Shown one piece after another: positions 54,101-61,639 of a stretch of 64,000 nt of DNA. The position numbers were made by a program, and so were the translations under genes. The notes beneath the pieces are model-generated. The model saw nothing but the letters and a program-made list of their open reading frames with translations. It had not been told where the DNA came from and did no database searches. Numbering within the stretch: position 1 is the stretch's first letter; each line of letters begins with the position of its first letter. The DNA comes from Candidatus Eiseniibacteriota bacterium (GTDB taxonomy: Bacteria; Orphanbacterota; Orphanbacteria; Orphanbacterales; Orphanbacteraceae), in the NCBI GenBank assembly GCA_029262235.1, contig JAJCZU010000002.1, positions 186,001 through 250,000 of the forward strand, written 5' to 3'.

Positions 54101-55312
54101 GGCAAGCAGCAGATCGAAGTTCTGGTCACGGTACCGGAAGACGCCGAGTGCTCGGACACCGAAATCCTGCCACGTGGAGGTACCGGATTCCCGGGCGTTG
54201 AGACGGTGACACTCGCCGCCACGTCCCGGAACTGCGATACGCAGGCGACAGAAATGGCGAGCGCCGACGCCGGCGTGAACGCGTTCTGCATCATGGACAT
54301 CGAGTTCCTGACGTCCGACCAGATCGGGGCTCCGGGCGATACGCTCGTGTACAGCTTCGAGGTTACGAACATCGGAAACTGTGCCGGCTTCTTCAACGGC
54401 GAGGTCTTCTCGACATGGGACGTTTCGCAGTCTGTCGTTCCCGTCAAACTGGGTCCGGGCGAGTCGGCGAAGTACAACATCGGACATATCGTGCCGAAGA
54501 ACGCCGTTACCGGGGATGAGGACAACCTGGAGATCTGCGTATACTGTGACGAGGACGACGACAACGATATCGATCCTCCACTCAAGGCCAGTCGTAAAGG
54601 TGACCCGACGGGATTCTTCGACAGCTGTGACGACGTGACCTCGCGCGTCTCGACCGATTGCGCGCAGGGACAGCCGGTGCTGCAGCTGGGCGGCTTCCAG
54701 ACTCTGAATTACGACGGCCGCTTCTGGGAAGTGCAGGTCGCGATGACGAACAACGGTCCGGGTACGGCGAAGAATGTGAACGCCATGATGGACAGCGACA
54801 TCGAATGGCTGATCATCAGTGACGCGGATTGCTCCTACGGCGATCTCGGCGATGGCGCGACGAGCTACGGCGTTGACAGCTATACGTTCGACCTGCTGAA
54901 CTACCCGGGTGGATCGTTCAACGTCTGGTTCGACGTAACATACACGGACACGTGCGAATCGCAGCAGTACACGGTGCGCCTCGATCCGGAGTTCGTCGAT
55001 CCGACGGCGGATACGGAGACCAGGTCCGTGCCGTCGCGCATGGTGCTGCATCAGAACGTGCCGAACCCGTTCAACCCGCTCACGAAGATCACGTTCGATC
55101 TTCCCGAGGGGGGCCGGGCTCATCTCGCGATCTACAACGCGGCCGGACAGCAGATCAAGACCATCGTGAACGGGCATCTGTCGGCTGGCACCCATTCCTT
55201 CGAATGGAGAGGTAAAGACAGTCGCGGCAAGGATATGCCTTCGGGGACCTACTTCTACAGCCTTTCGGCTGAGGGGCGGGACGAGACCCGGCGCATGGTC
55301 CTGATCCGTTAA
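51143..55312 (+). CDS. Giant secreted protein with putative-Ig repeats and sorting-type C-terminal domain
   Basis: 1389 residues. Signal peptide (LLFLTMFLGMSVVPALGQ). An N-terminal cohesin-like region (30-190) is followed by four He_PIG/putative-Ig repeats of about 95 residues, each with 'ATGGVPPYSW..GLP.G' and 'G.I.GTP...G...FTV.V.D' and a conserved Cys pair. About five beta-sandwich units come next, marked by turns such as 'VSNTGNCDATFEVDL' and 'VTNIGNCAGFFNGEV'. The C-terminus is FlgD-Ig/type IX-like ('QNVPNPFNPLTKITFDLP', 'GTYFYSLSAEGRDETRRMVL'). No catalytic motif, so probably a surface adhesin or matrix protein. The first 100 codons are richer in A and T than the rest. Confidence 0.87.
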   Translation: MRSWIEKGIGLLFLTMFLGMSVVPALGQSVGMDQNGNLTCEVGESGIVNAVQGQQYSIDFVLENFPDPLYSVGLFFGTPDASAVSNVSFAFNTGYSSWTLTAIKTPLDTEMTAGFLAYRTANGAAYTTAATDFSFNSPQSDPLVGTLTFTAEITGCISWGIDPGDGLSLGSAFFDTNFNQFAVPACAPNVCTGGDPLAIDDTDPACPIGNAKNGDSYSGATFLATGGVPPYSWSQTGLPSGMDINSGTGAIEGTPSDTPGNFPFTVTVTDDEGNTKASEQRSCSLTLDPADLAVSTNAPTCPLPNGKVGVFYDGPAFTATGGVPPYTWDISSNNAHPGLAMGGATGKITGTPTVFGSRTYTIRVTDDNQNTATRQCGLEIDPADLVLGGGDCPFKLEINQAMSSSQFTASGGIPPYSWDANGLPNGVSINGTGVLSGTPSQSGSFPAEIIVSDSDNPTVSDTLTCQIDVNVAPLVINTQDPICPLPDGDVDELYSPTQKGGLGTGITFMATGGIPPYEWSASGLPQGMGIDINSGEIGGTPTQSGGFAFTVFVDDSEVATGKAQASRQCSLYVNPADGGVSVGDDDKLSGAPGDTVYFHFLVESSSGAATSYNMSAFTSNGFSATITGGTTLNLGASGDSLIEVCVAIPGGVSCDDANDVVTLVVTRADDDNISDQGTAQLNIDFEKGVDVVVQKNGLCAFPGQVKSEFYKIYNTGDCEQTYSLSSSNSAGWPQDAPKSVTIPGMDSAQVQVDVTPPSNTECTDTSVVRLTATCNTESDVTDSDSITAFICAVLGVDVTGPANQNAAPGDTVEYCFTVSNTGNCDATFEVDLDLGLWQVINDLTDPSKSLFVEIPAFGDTTFCVEHIVPEDAQEGDDDSFCLVAQLGVSNASKGIPSDSACVTTTVSGAACVADFSLEFIGYTAAQPDDFELKSSLGIPSFDPGETFGMLFSLTNNSGTPDSYDISYDTELGWDVQLPFTETGKFTGKQQIEVLVTVPEDAECSDTEILPRGGTGFPGVETVTLAATSRNCDTQATEMASADAGVNAFCIMDIEFLTSDQIGAPGDTLVYSFEVTNIGNCAGFFNGEVFSTWDVSQSVVPVKLGPGESAKYNIGHIVPKNAVTGDEDNLEICVYCDEDDDNDIDPPLKASRKGDPTGFFDSCDDVTSRVSTDCAQGQPVLQLGGFQTLNYDGRFWEVQVAMTNNGPGTAKNVNAMMDSDIEWLIISDADCSYGDLGDGATSYGVDSYTFDLLNYPGGSFNVWFDVTYTDTCESQQYTVRLDPEFVDPTADTETRSVPSRMVLHQNVPNPFNPLTKITFDLPEGGRAHLAIYNAAGQQIKTIVNGHLSAGTHSFEWRGKDSRGKDMPSGTYFYSLSAEGRDETRRMVLIR

Positions 55313-55326
55313 CATTAGAATGTGAG

Positions 55327-55355
55327 TTGACGGGATAATTGCGATATGCTAAAAT
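55327..55355 (+). promoter_or_regulatory. Sigma-70-type promoter for the second leader-peptide gene
   Basis: TTGACG, 17-nt spacer, TAAAAT, with TGC before the -10 (extended -10). Predicted start about 55362, 25 nt before the ATG at 55387. Confidence 0.7.
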
Positions 55356-55386
55356 TCTTACAACTCATGAATCGGGGGAAGAGCGC

Positions 55387-55482
55387 ATGAAAAAGAAAAC
55401 GTACGAGAAGCCCCGTGTTGAGAAGCACGGTACTCTCAAGGAAATCACGCTGACGTCATTTCAGCCGCCGCCGCCTAAATAG
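55387..55482 (+). CDS. Lasso-type leader peptide-containing RiPP precursor (copy 2)
   Basis: 31 residues, ATG with GGGGAAG 6 nt upstream. Residues 6-24, YEKPRVEKHGTLKEITLTS, are nearly the same as in copy 1 (15 of 19 identical) and fit the lasso leader pattern with Tyr6, Pro9, Val11, Gly15 and Thr21. The remainder is only FQPPPPK: proline-rich, with no Asp or Glu for a lasso ring. So either the product is not a lasso, or the conserved block itself is the functional part. Own promoter upstream, hairpin downstream. Confidence 0.75.
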   Translation: MKKKTYEKPRVEKHGTLKEITLTSFQPPPPK

Positions 55483-55523
55483 GCACGGCAGCTGGTCAGC
55501 AAGCTTCATTGCGAAGCCGAAGA

Positions 55524-55553
55524 GAAACGGGGGGGCGCATGCCTCCCCGTTTC
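55524..55553 (+). terminator. Hairpin after peptide gene 2, weak terminator
   Basis: 12-bp stem (GAAACGGGG paired with CCCCGTTTC, extended by GGG/CCT with one G-T pair), 6-nt loop. No T-run follows, so termination is uncertain. Confidence 0.5.
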
Positions 55554-55556
55554 GTG

Positions 55557-55562
55557 TATAAT
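55557..55562 (+). promoter_or_regulatory. Consensus -10 element ahead of the propeller protein gene
   Basis: Perfect TATAAT, 43 nt before ATG 55605, immediately after the hairpin. No clear -35; the hairpin occupies that position. Confidence 0.4.
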
Positions 55563-55604
55563 GGTAGACAGGTTACGAACACCCCCATTTCCGATACAAA
55601 GAAC

Positions 55605-57794
55605 ATGAAAAAATTCACGTTTTCCTATCTGCTGGCTGTTCTGCTGCTCGGACCGGTTGCCGGTCATGCCGGGTATTCCTCGTGGACCGTCGAAGGCGGG
55701 CCGTTCGGCGCGCGCGTGCACGACTTCTTCGAGATGCCCGATGACGCGCGTACGATCTATATCGGGACGGAGCGCGCGGGCGTTCTCGTATCCCGCGGCG
55801 ACGGCAAGGGGTGGGTGCCGCGCAACAACGGCTTTGCGACCACGGACGTTCTCACGATCACGGCCGATCCCACCGACCTCGACTCGATGTTCGCAGGCAC
55901 GGGCGGCGGCGGCGTGTATCGGAGCGCGAACCGGGGCGACAGCTGGTTCCCGGCAAACACCGGCCTCCCGAGCCTGAACGTGCGTGACCTTACGTTCGAC
56001 GCGGCGGGATTCGCGCTGTACGCAGCTACAGGGGGCGCCGGCGTCTACAAGAGCGTCAACCGCGGCGCCAGCTGGGTTTCCGCCAGCAGCGGCCTCTTCG
56101 AAACTTCGATTTACAGTATTACTTATGCCCCAAGCGACCCGACGCGCTGGTACGCCGGTACAGCGCAGGGCGTCTTTCGTTCGACAAACGGCGCGGCCTC
56201 CTGGTCGCTCGTTTCTGCCGGGCTTACAACCACGCCGATCGCGGACGTCATCGTCGATCCCGCAAACAGAGACCTCGTGTACGCCGCCTCGGCGGGCGGG
56301 GGCGTGTTCCGGTCGACGAACGGCGGCTTGAACTGGGCGCCGTACAACACCGGCATGGGCAGCGTGTACGTGGAAGAGATCGAAGCGAACCCCGGGAACT
56401 CCAGCGAACTGTGGGCCGCCTCGCGAGTGGGCGTATTCGGCAGCCCGGACGGGGGCGCGAACTGGACGCTTCAGAATGCCGGGATCGCCGACACCGTCAG
56501 CTATGCGCTGCACGTAACGGCCGACACGCTCTTCGCCGGATCGTACTGGGAGGGCGTTCACTGCACGCCGAACGCGGGTACCCCGTCGTGGACTCCGCTC
56601 GTGTCCGGGCTTTCGAATCGCTTCGTCTGGGAAATCACACCTTCGCCCCACAACCCGGCTGTCGTATGGGCGGCTTCGTACGGCGGCGTTTCGGTTTCGA
56701 CCGACACGGGCTGGACCTGGACTGAGTCTTCTACCGGGATCGGCGTTTTCGATCTCCGCACTGTGCAGTTCGATCCGAACGATGCGAATGTCATGCTCGC
56801 CGGAGCTTTCTACGGGGGCGTGCGTCGCTCGACGAACGGCGGCGCGAACTGGACCGTATCGTCCGGGCTCGGCGCGGGCACGGTGACCGACATCCTGTAC
56901 AAGCAGGGCTCGAGCACCGTGGCAATCGCGGCTACGTACAACGGGCCGTATCGCAGCGTGAACGGCGGCGTCACGTGGACGCCTTCGTCGTCGGGCATGG
57001 GGAACCTGAAAGTGTGGGGCCTCGCGCGGACGCCGGCCGACACGGATCTGCTGATGGCAGGCACGTACGGCGACGGCGTATTCCGATCCGACAATTTCGG
57101 CCAGACCTGGACGTCGGTTCCGATGCCGGATGATTTCGTGCGTGCGCTCGCGATCGATCCCCTGAACGCCGACGTGATGTACGCCGGCGGCTACTATCAG
57201 GACTCGGGGCTCGGCGGCGTCTACCGTTCGACGGACGGCGGCGCGAGCTGGACACCGAAGAACAGCGGTCTCGGCAACTTCAGCATCTGGGGATTGACGA
57301 TCGATCCCGTGAACTCCGCGCACCTCCTTGCGGCAACGGCCGACGGCATCTACGAAACCTACGACTCCGGTGACTCGTGGACCGACTTCTCGGTCGGCCT
57401 GTTCGCACGCGACGTGCGCTCGATCGGTTACGTCGCCGATCGACTGGTGGCGGGAACGTACGGAGGGTCCGCTCCCTGGTACGAAGAGGCCACGGTCGCA
57501 GTAGGCGAAGGCACGCCCCGGATCGCGTTCGGACTGCAGAATGCGCCGAATCCTTTCAATCCGTTCACGACTTTTCACGCGGATGTCGCGGCCGGCCCCG
57601 TGCGCCTCGACGTATTCGACGTACGAGGCCGTCTTGTCCGCACGCTCGTGGCAGGAAACCGCCCCGGCGGCCTGCTGCGCGTCGACTGGGACGGAACCGA
57701 CGAGCGCGGACGCTCCCTGCCGAGCGGCGTCTATTTCGGCCGCCTCGAAACCACGGCGGGCACAGAGTCCCGCACCCTTCATCTGATCCGCTGA
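55605..57794 (+). CDS. Secreted BNR/sortilin-like beta-propeller protein with sorting-type C-terminal domain
   Basis: 729 residues. ATG 55605 gives the signal peptide (KKFTFSYLLAVLLLGPVAG); a TTG-led frame from 55509 would run through the hairpin. Residues 30-640 are about a dozen blades with 'G..VYRS.D.G.SW...N.GL' patterns ('GGVYRSANRGDSWFPANTGL', 'GVFRSDNFGQTWTSVP'), as in VPS10/photosystem-stability/BNR propellers. A FlgD-Ig-like domain closes it ('QNAPNPFNPFTTFHADV', 'SGVYFGRLETTAGTESRT'). No sialidase Arg triad identified, so binding rather than catalysis is likely. Confidence 0.86.
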   Translation: MKKFTFSYLLAVLLLGPVAGHAGYSSWTVEGGPFGARVHDFFEMPDDARTIYIGTERAGVLVSRGDGKGWVPRNNGFATTDVLTITADPTDLDSMFAGTGGGGVYRSANRGDSWFPANTGLPSLNVRDLTFDAAGFALYAATGGAGVYKSVNRGASWVSASSGLFETSIYSITYAPSDPTRWYAGTAQGVFRSTNGAASWSLVSAGLTTTPIADVIVDPANRDLVYAASAGGGVFRSTNGGLNWAPYNTGMGSVYVEEIEANPGNSSELWAASRVGVFGSPDGGANWTLQNAGIADTVSYALHVTADTLFAGSYWEGVHCTPNAGTPSWTPLVSGLSNRFVWEITPSPHNPAVVWAASYGGVSVSTDTGWTWTESSTGIGVFDLRTVQFDPNDANVMLAGAFYGGVRRSTNGGANWTVSSGLGAGTVTDILYKQGSSTVAIAATYNGPYRSVNGGVTWTPSSSGMGNLKVWGLARTPADTDLLMAGTYGDGVFRSDNFGQTWTSVPMPDDFVRALAIDPLNADVMYAGGYYQDSGLGGVYRSTDGGASWTPKNSGLGNFSIWGLTIDPVNSAHLLAATADGIYETYDSGDSWTDFSVGLFARDVRSIGYVADRLVAGTYGGSAPWYEEATVAVGEGTPRIAFGLQNAPNPFNPFTTFHADVAAGPVRLDVFDVRGRLVRTLVAGNRPGGLLRVDWDGTDERGRSLPSGVYFGRLETTAGTESRTLHLIR

Positions 57795-57805
57795 CCGAAG
57801 ACGGT

Positions 57806-57834
57806 TGACCCCCACTTCTGCAAATCGTACTTTG
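57806..57834 (+). promoter_or_regulatory. Sigma-70-type promoter for the nucleotide transporter gene
   Basis: TTGACC, 17-nt spacer, TACTTT. Predicted start about 57841, only about 11 nt before the GTG at 57852. Confidence 0.5.
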
Positions 57835-57851
57835 AGCGCCGGGGGTAGTAC

Positions 57852-59177
57852 GTGGCCGATGTGAAGCAGAAAAGCCTGTTCGAGAAGGCACTCAGCCTGT
57901 TTGCCGATGTCCGTGCGAACGAAGGTCCCACGGCTCTTCTATTATGTTTCAATGTCTTCGTTCTACTGACTACCTATTACATCGTAAAGCCGGTACGGGA
58001 AGCGCTGATCCTCGCGGGAGGGGGCGCCGAAGTGAAGAGCTACGCTTCGGCGGGGCAGGCGATTCTGCTGCTGCTCGTCGTGCCGCTCTACGCGAAGCTC
58101 GCGGAGTCGATGCCACGCAAACGGCTCATCAACTTCGTGACGCTTTTCTTCGCGGCATGTCTCGTTCTCTTTTATGTGCTTGCGAGAGCCGATGTCCCGA
58201 TCGGCGTGATCTTCTTCCTGTGGGTCGGTATCTTCAATCTGATGGTCATCGCGCAGTTCTGGTCGTTTGCGAACGACATCTACACACCCGAAGAGGGGAA
58301 GCGCCTTTTCGCCATCGTGGCTTTCGGCGCGAGCGCGGGTGCCGTCTTCGGATCGTGGATTTCGGGGCGGCTGATCGCGCCGCTCGGCGTGTATCAGCTC
58401 CTTCTGCTCGCGGCTGCGCTCCTCGGTCTCAGCCTGATCGTCACGAACATCGTCGACGGGAGGGAGCGGCGGCTGGCGCGTGGCGAATCCTCCGGGAAGG
58501 CGGCCGTTGCCGAAGAACCGATCGGCAAGGGGGGCGCCTTCCAGCTCGTTCTCCAGAACCGTTATCTGCTTCTCATCGCTTTCCTGCTGCTCGTCCTGAA
58601 CTGGGTGAACACGACGGGGGAATACCTGCTGGGTCGCACCGTGGCCGCAGCCGCGTCCGAGGCAATCGCGAACGGAACGGCCGACGGTCTCACGAAGGGT
58701 GAGTATATCGGCCGCTTCTATTCCGATTTCTTCACGATCGTGAACATCGTGGGCCTTTCGGTGCAGCTCTTTTTCGTGTCGCGCATTCTGAAGTACCTGG
58801 GCGTGCGCGCTGCGCTTCTCTTCCTGCCCGTGATCGCGCTCGGCGGTTATATGCTCCTCGCGTTCTACCCCGTTCTGTCGGTCGTGCGATGGGCCAAGAC
58901 CGCCGAGAACGCCACGGACTATTCACTGCAGAACACGGTACGCAACGCGCTCTTTCTCCCGACGACGCGCGAGCAGAAGTACAAGGCCAAGCAGGCGATC
59001 GACACGTTCTTCGTGCGCGCCGGCGACGTCCTTTCCGCCGCTCTCGTGTTTGCCGGTACGACCTGGCTCGGCTGGTCGGTCACGAACTTCGCGATCGCGA
59101 ACATCGTGCTCGTTGCCGTATGGATCGCGCTCGCGCTCGCCATCGGCCGCCACTACGTTCGCATGACGGAGCAGTAG
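57852..59177 (+). CDS. NTP/NDP exchange transporter-like (TLC/Npt family) membrane protein
   Basis: 441 residues, GTG start, about twelve transmembrane segments. 'VFVLLTTYYIVKPVREALIL' near the N-terminus is the family signature (YYILKPVRES/ALIL), and 'FWSFANDIYTPEEGKRLFAI' is the second conserved loop. The family was defined by ATP/ADP exchangers of chlamydiae, rickettsiae and plastids, but free-living bacteria carry divergent copies whose substrate is unknown. Actual nucleotide exchange is therefore not established here. Confidence 0.85.
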   Translation: MADVKQKSLFEKALSLFADVRANEGPTALLLCFNVFVLLTTYYIVKPVREALILAGGGAEVKSYASAGQAILLLLVVPLYAKLAESMPRKRLINFVTLFFAACLVLFYVLARADVPIGVIFFLWVGIFNLMVIAQFWSFANDIYTPEEGKRLFAIVAFGASAGAVFGSWISGRLIAPLGVYQLLLLAAALLGLSLIVTNIVDGRERRLARGESSGKAAVAEEPIGKGGAFQLVLQNRYLLLIAFLLLVLNWVNTTGEYLLGRTVAAAASEAIANGTADGLTKGEYIGRFYSDFFTIVNIVGLSVQLFFVSRILKYLGVRAALLFLPVIALGGYMLLAFYPVLSVVRWAKTAENATDYSLQNTVRNALFLPTTREQKYKAKQAIDTFFVRAGDVLSAALVFAGTTWLGWSVTNFAIANIVLVAVWIALALAIGRHYVRMTEQ

Positions 59178-59180
59178 TCG

Positions 59181-60194
59181 ATGCGCCGGATCGCAGCGAA
59201 CCTCACGATCCTCGTGGTTACGGGCATTCTGTTCTTCGCGGGGGCGGAAATCGTTCTCCGCATGATGGGATACTACGGAAGCCCGACCCTCGACCTCAGT
59301 GATGAGATCATGGACGTGGAAGACGATGTGCTCAGCTGGCGCTACATTCCAAACGTCATGCGCGTCAAGGGGAGTGTCGAGTACAGGATCAACAGCATCG
59401 GTTTCCGCGATTCGGAGCACGACCTCGCGAAGCCTGTCGGCGTCACCCGGATCGTCGTTCTCGGCGACTCGGTTACTGACGGATACGAGGTGCGGTGGGA
59501 GGAGACGTTCACGAATCGTCTGCAGAGGGCATTGCCCGCATGCGACGTGATGAACGTGGCCCAGGGGGGGCTCAATTCGCCTCAGGAAGTGCGCCTGCTC
59601 GAAGCCGATATCCTTCCGTACGAGCCGGACATCGTGGTGCTTAATTTCATTCTGAACGATTGCGACTTCTACTCGAACACGAAAGGGATGCGCCGGTTTC
59701 GCGGCGAGAAGGATTCGGAGATCGGACTCCTCGGGATCAAGGTCGACCCGCGGTTCAAGAAAGCGCTCAAATCGTCCGCATTCATTTATTACGTAAAGGA
59801 CCGCGTCGAGAATCTCGTCGAGCGAATGAAGGGAACGGACGAAGGCGATTATTTCCAGAAGCTCTGGGCGAACCGGGCGAACAAGCGCAAGGTGGAAGAT
59901 GCGTTTCAGCGCCTGGCCGAGCTCGCGGATGAGAACGGGTTCACGGTCTACGTTCTGGTCTGGCCGCTGATCGTCGCGTTCGAAGAGTATGCCTACGGCG
60001 ACATTCATGACTGGGTGGGCGAAACGGCGCGCCGGCACGGGTTTCTCGTCATCGATCTCCTCGAGGATTTTCGGCCGTTCGAATATCGTTCGCTGCAGGT
60101 CAACGCGGCCGACTTCGTCCATCCGAACGGGCGGGGCCACGAAATCAGCGCCGCGCGCTTTCTCGCGGAGTACGCAGCCGCGGCGTCCCGGTAG
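59181..60194 (+). CDS. SGNH/GDSL-family hydrolase, membrane-anchored
   Basis: 337 residues. N-terminal transmembrane anchor (LTILVVTGILFFAGAEIVL). SGNH blocks: 'VVLGDSVTDGY' (catalytic Ser), 'NVAQGGLNSPQ' (Gly), 'NFILNDCDF' (Asn) and 'DFVHPNGRGH' (catalytic Asp and His). Probably an esterase or acetyl-hydrolase acting outside the cytoplasmic membrane, for instance on polysaccharide acetyl groups. Begins 3 nt after the transporter stop, so likely co-transcribed with it. Confidence 0.88.
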   Translation: MRRIAANLTILVVTGILFFAGAEIVLRMMGYYGSPTLDLSDEIMDVEDDVLSWRYIPNVMRVKGSVEYRINSIGFRDSEHDLAKPVGVTRIVVLGDSVTDGYEVRWEETFTNRLQRALPACDVMNVAQGGLNSPQEVRLLEADILPYEPDIVVLNFILNDCDFYSNTKGMRRFRGEKDSEIGLLGIKVDPRFKKALKSSAFIYYVKDRVENLVERMKGTDEGDYFQKLWANRANKRKVEDAFQRLAELADENGFTVYVLVWPLIVAFEEYAYGDIHDWVGETARRHGFLVIDLLEDFRPFEYRSLQVNAADFVHPNGRGHEISAARFLAEYAAAASR

Positions 60195-60264
60195 GCGCGC
60201 GGCGCGCAATGGAAACGACTCTCCTGATCCGCGCCGGGCAAACACCCGGGGCAAAGGACTACGC

Positions 60265-61434
60265 ATGAAACAAAGGGATTTGAATACGCGGCTCGTGCAT
60301 GCGGGCGAGCGCACGGGCGACCAGAACGGCGCCATCGTAACGCCTGTCTATCAGACGGCGATGTACGAGTACGCGGCGTCGGAGGTTTACGACGACGTGC
60401 GCTACATCCGCATGGGCAATTCGCCGAACCACGCGGCTGTCGAGGCGAAGCTCGCGGATATCGAGGAGGGCGAGGCTGCCCTGGTGGCGGCATCGGGGAT
60501 GGCGGCGTCTGTTGCGGCCGTGCTGAACGCGCTCGGAACCGGCGGGCATGTTCTCGCACAGAAGAGCCTGTACGGCGGAACGCACACGTTCCTGACCGAA
60601 GATCTGCAGAAGATGGGGCACGACTGCACGCTGATCGACCCGGCGCATCCGGAAACGTGGGATGCCGCGCTGAGGCCGAATACACGTGTGCTCTATTGCG
60701 AAACGATCAGCAATCCGCTCATGGGAGTGGGTGACATGAAAGCGCTCGTCGCGTTCGCCCGGGCGCAGGGACTCGTTTCGATTATCGACAACACATTCGC
60801 GTCGCCCGTCAACTTCCGACCGATCCCGTTCGGCTTCGACATCAGCATGCACAGCGCTACGAAGTATCTGAACGGCCATTCCGACCTGGTCGCGGGCGCG
60901 CTGATCGGTTCGAAGGAGAGGATCGACTCGATTCGGAAAACGCTTGTCCATCTCGGTGGATCGATCGATCCGCACACGTGCTACCTGCTGCAGCGCGGGA
61001 TGAAGACTCTCGCTCTGCGCGTCCATCGGCAGACCGAAACAGCCGGCGCGCTCGCCGATTTTCTGACATCGCATAAGAAGGTGAAGCGTGTACTCTATCC
61101 GGGGCTCCCGTCTTCGCAGGGACATGCGTGGGCGAACGAGGCGCTGTTCGGATACGGCGGCATGCTCGCGTTCGAGCTCGAGGGCGACGTGAGCGATGCC
61201 GAGGCGTTTCTGGGGCGGACGACGATTCCCGTGATCGCGCCGAGCCTGGGCGGTGTGGAAACACTGCTTACGAGGCCGGCGGCCACTTCGCACCTCGGCG
61301 TGCCGCCGGAGGCGCGCGCGGCCGTCGGGATCACGGACACGCTGATCCGCTGCTCGGTCGGGATCGAAGGGCGCGACGATCTGCTCACGGATTTTGCCCG
61401 CGCGCTGGACGGATCGCTTCAGGAGTACGCATGA
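60265..61434 (+). CDS. Cys/Met-metabolism PLP enzyme (cystathionine gamma-synthase/lyase or methionine gamma-lyase)
   Basis: 389 residues, typical of the family. PLP Lys200 in 'MHSATKYLNGHSD', Asp175 in 'IIDNTFASP', phosphate site 'ASGMAASVAAVLNAL'. The segment 'GDQNGAIVTPVYQTAMYEY' fits the synthase/lyase group; exact reaction cannot be fixed by eye. An in-frame extension upstream to 59989 only shadows the hydrolase gene; ATG 60265 matches family N-termini (LNTRLVHAGE). Overlaps the next gene by ATGA. Confidence 0.87.
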   Translation: MKQRDLNTRLVHAGERTGDQNGAIVTPVYQTAMYEYAASEVYDDVRYIRMGNSPNHAAVEAKLADIEEGEAALVAASGMAASVAAVLNALGTGGHVLAQKSLYGGTHTFLTEDLQKMGHDCTLIDPAHPETWDAALRPNTRVLYCETISNPLMGVGDMKALVAFARAQGLVSIIDNTFASPVNFRPIPFGFDISMHSATKYLNGHSDLVAGALIGSKERIDSIRKTLVHLGGSIDPHTCYLLQRGMKTLALRVHRQTETAGALADFLTSHKKVKRVLYPGLPSSQGHAWANEALFGYGGMLAFELEGDVSDAEAFLGRTTIPVIAPSLGGVETLLTRPAATSHLGVPPEARAAVGITDTLIRCSVGIEGRDDLLTDFARALDGSLQEYA

Positions 61435-61628
61435 GCGAGTTTCAGACATGCCCGCACTGCGGAAAACCGGCGCCCGAAGAGAATCTGCGGTGTATTTACT
61501 GCGGGGAACGGCTGCCGGTCGACTCCGGCGTAATCGGCGGTCTTCGTTTCGGTCGCGGCCGCGTTCTCTTTCTGATCGTGACCGCCCTCGTACTCTTCGG
61601 TTTCTTCGCGTTGTACCGGCTTTTCTAA
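61431..61628 (+). CDS. Small zinc-ribbon single-pass membrane protein
   Basis: 65 residues. Two CxxC knuckles, CPHCG (Cys7, Cys10) and CIYCG (Cys21, Cys24), form a zinc ribbon; residues 45-62 are a membrane span (VLFLIVTALVLFGFFALY). Start overlaps the preceding stop by ATGA. Function unknown; such proteins often sit in operons as membrane adaptors. Confidence 0.8.
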   Translation: MSEFQTCPHCGKPAPEENLRCIYCGERLPVDSGVIGGLRFGRGRVLFLIVTALVLFGFFALYRLF

Positions 61629-61639
61629 GGAGAACTTCC

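Noticed and set aside
50645-55482. Canonical lasso peptide cluster.
   Set aside because: Only leader-type peptides are present. There is no cyclase, RRE or leader protease in the window, and copy 2 lacks an acidic ring residue, so only the precursor-like nature is claimed.
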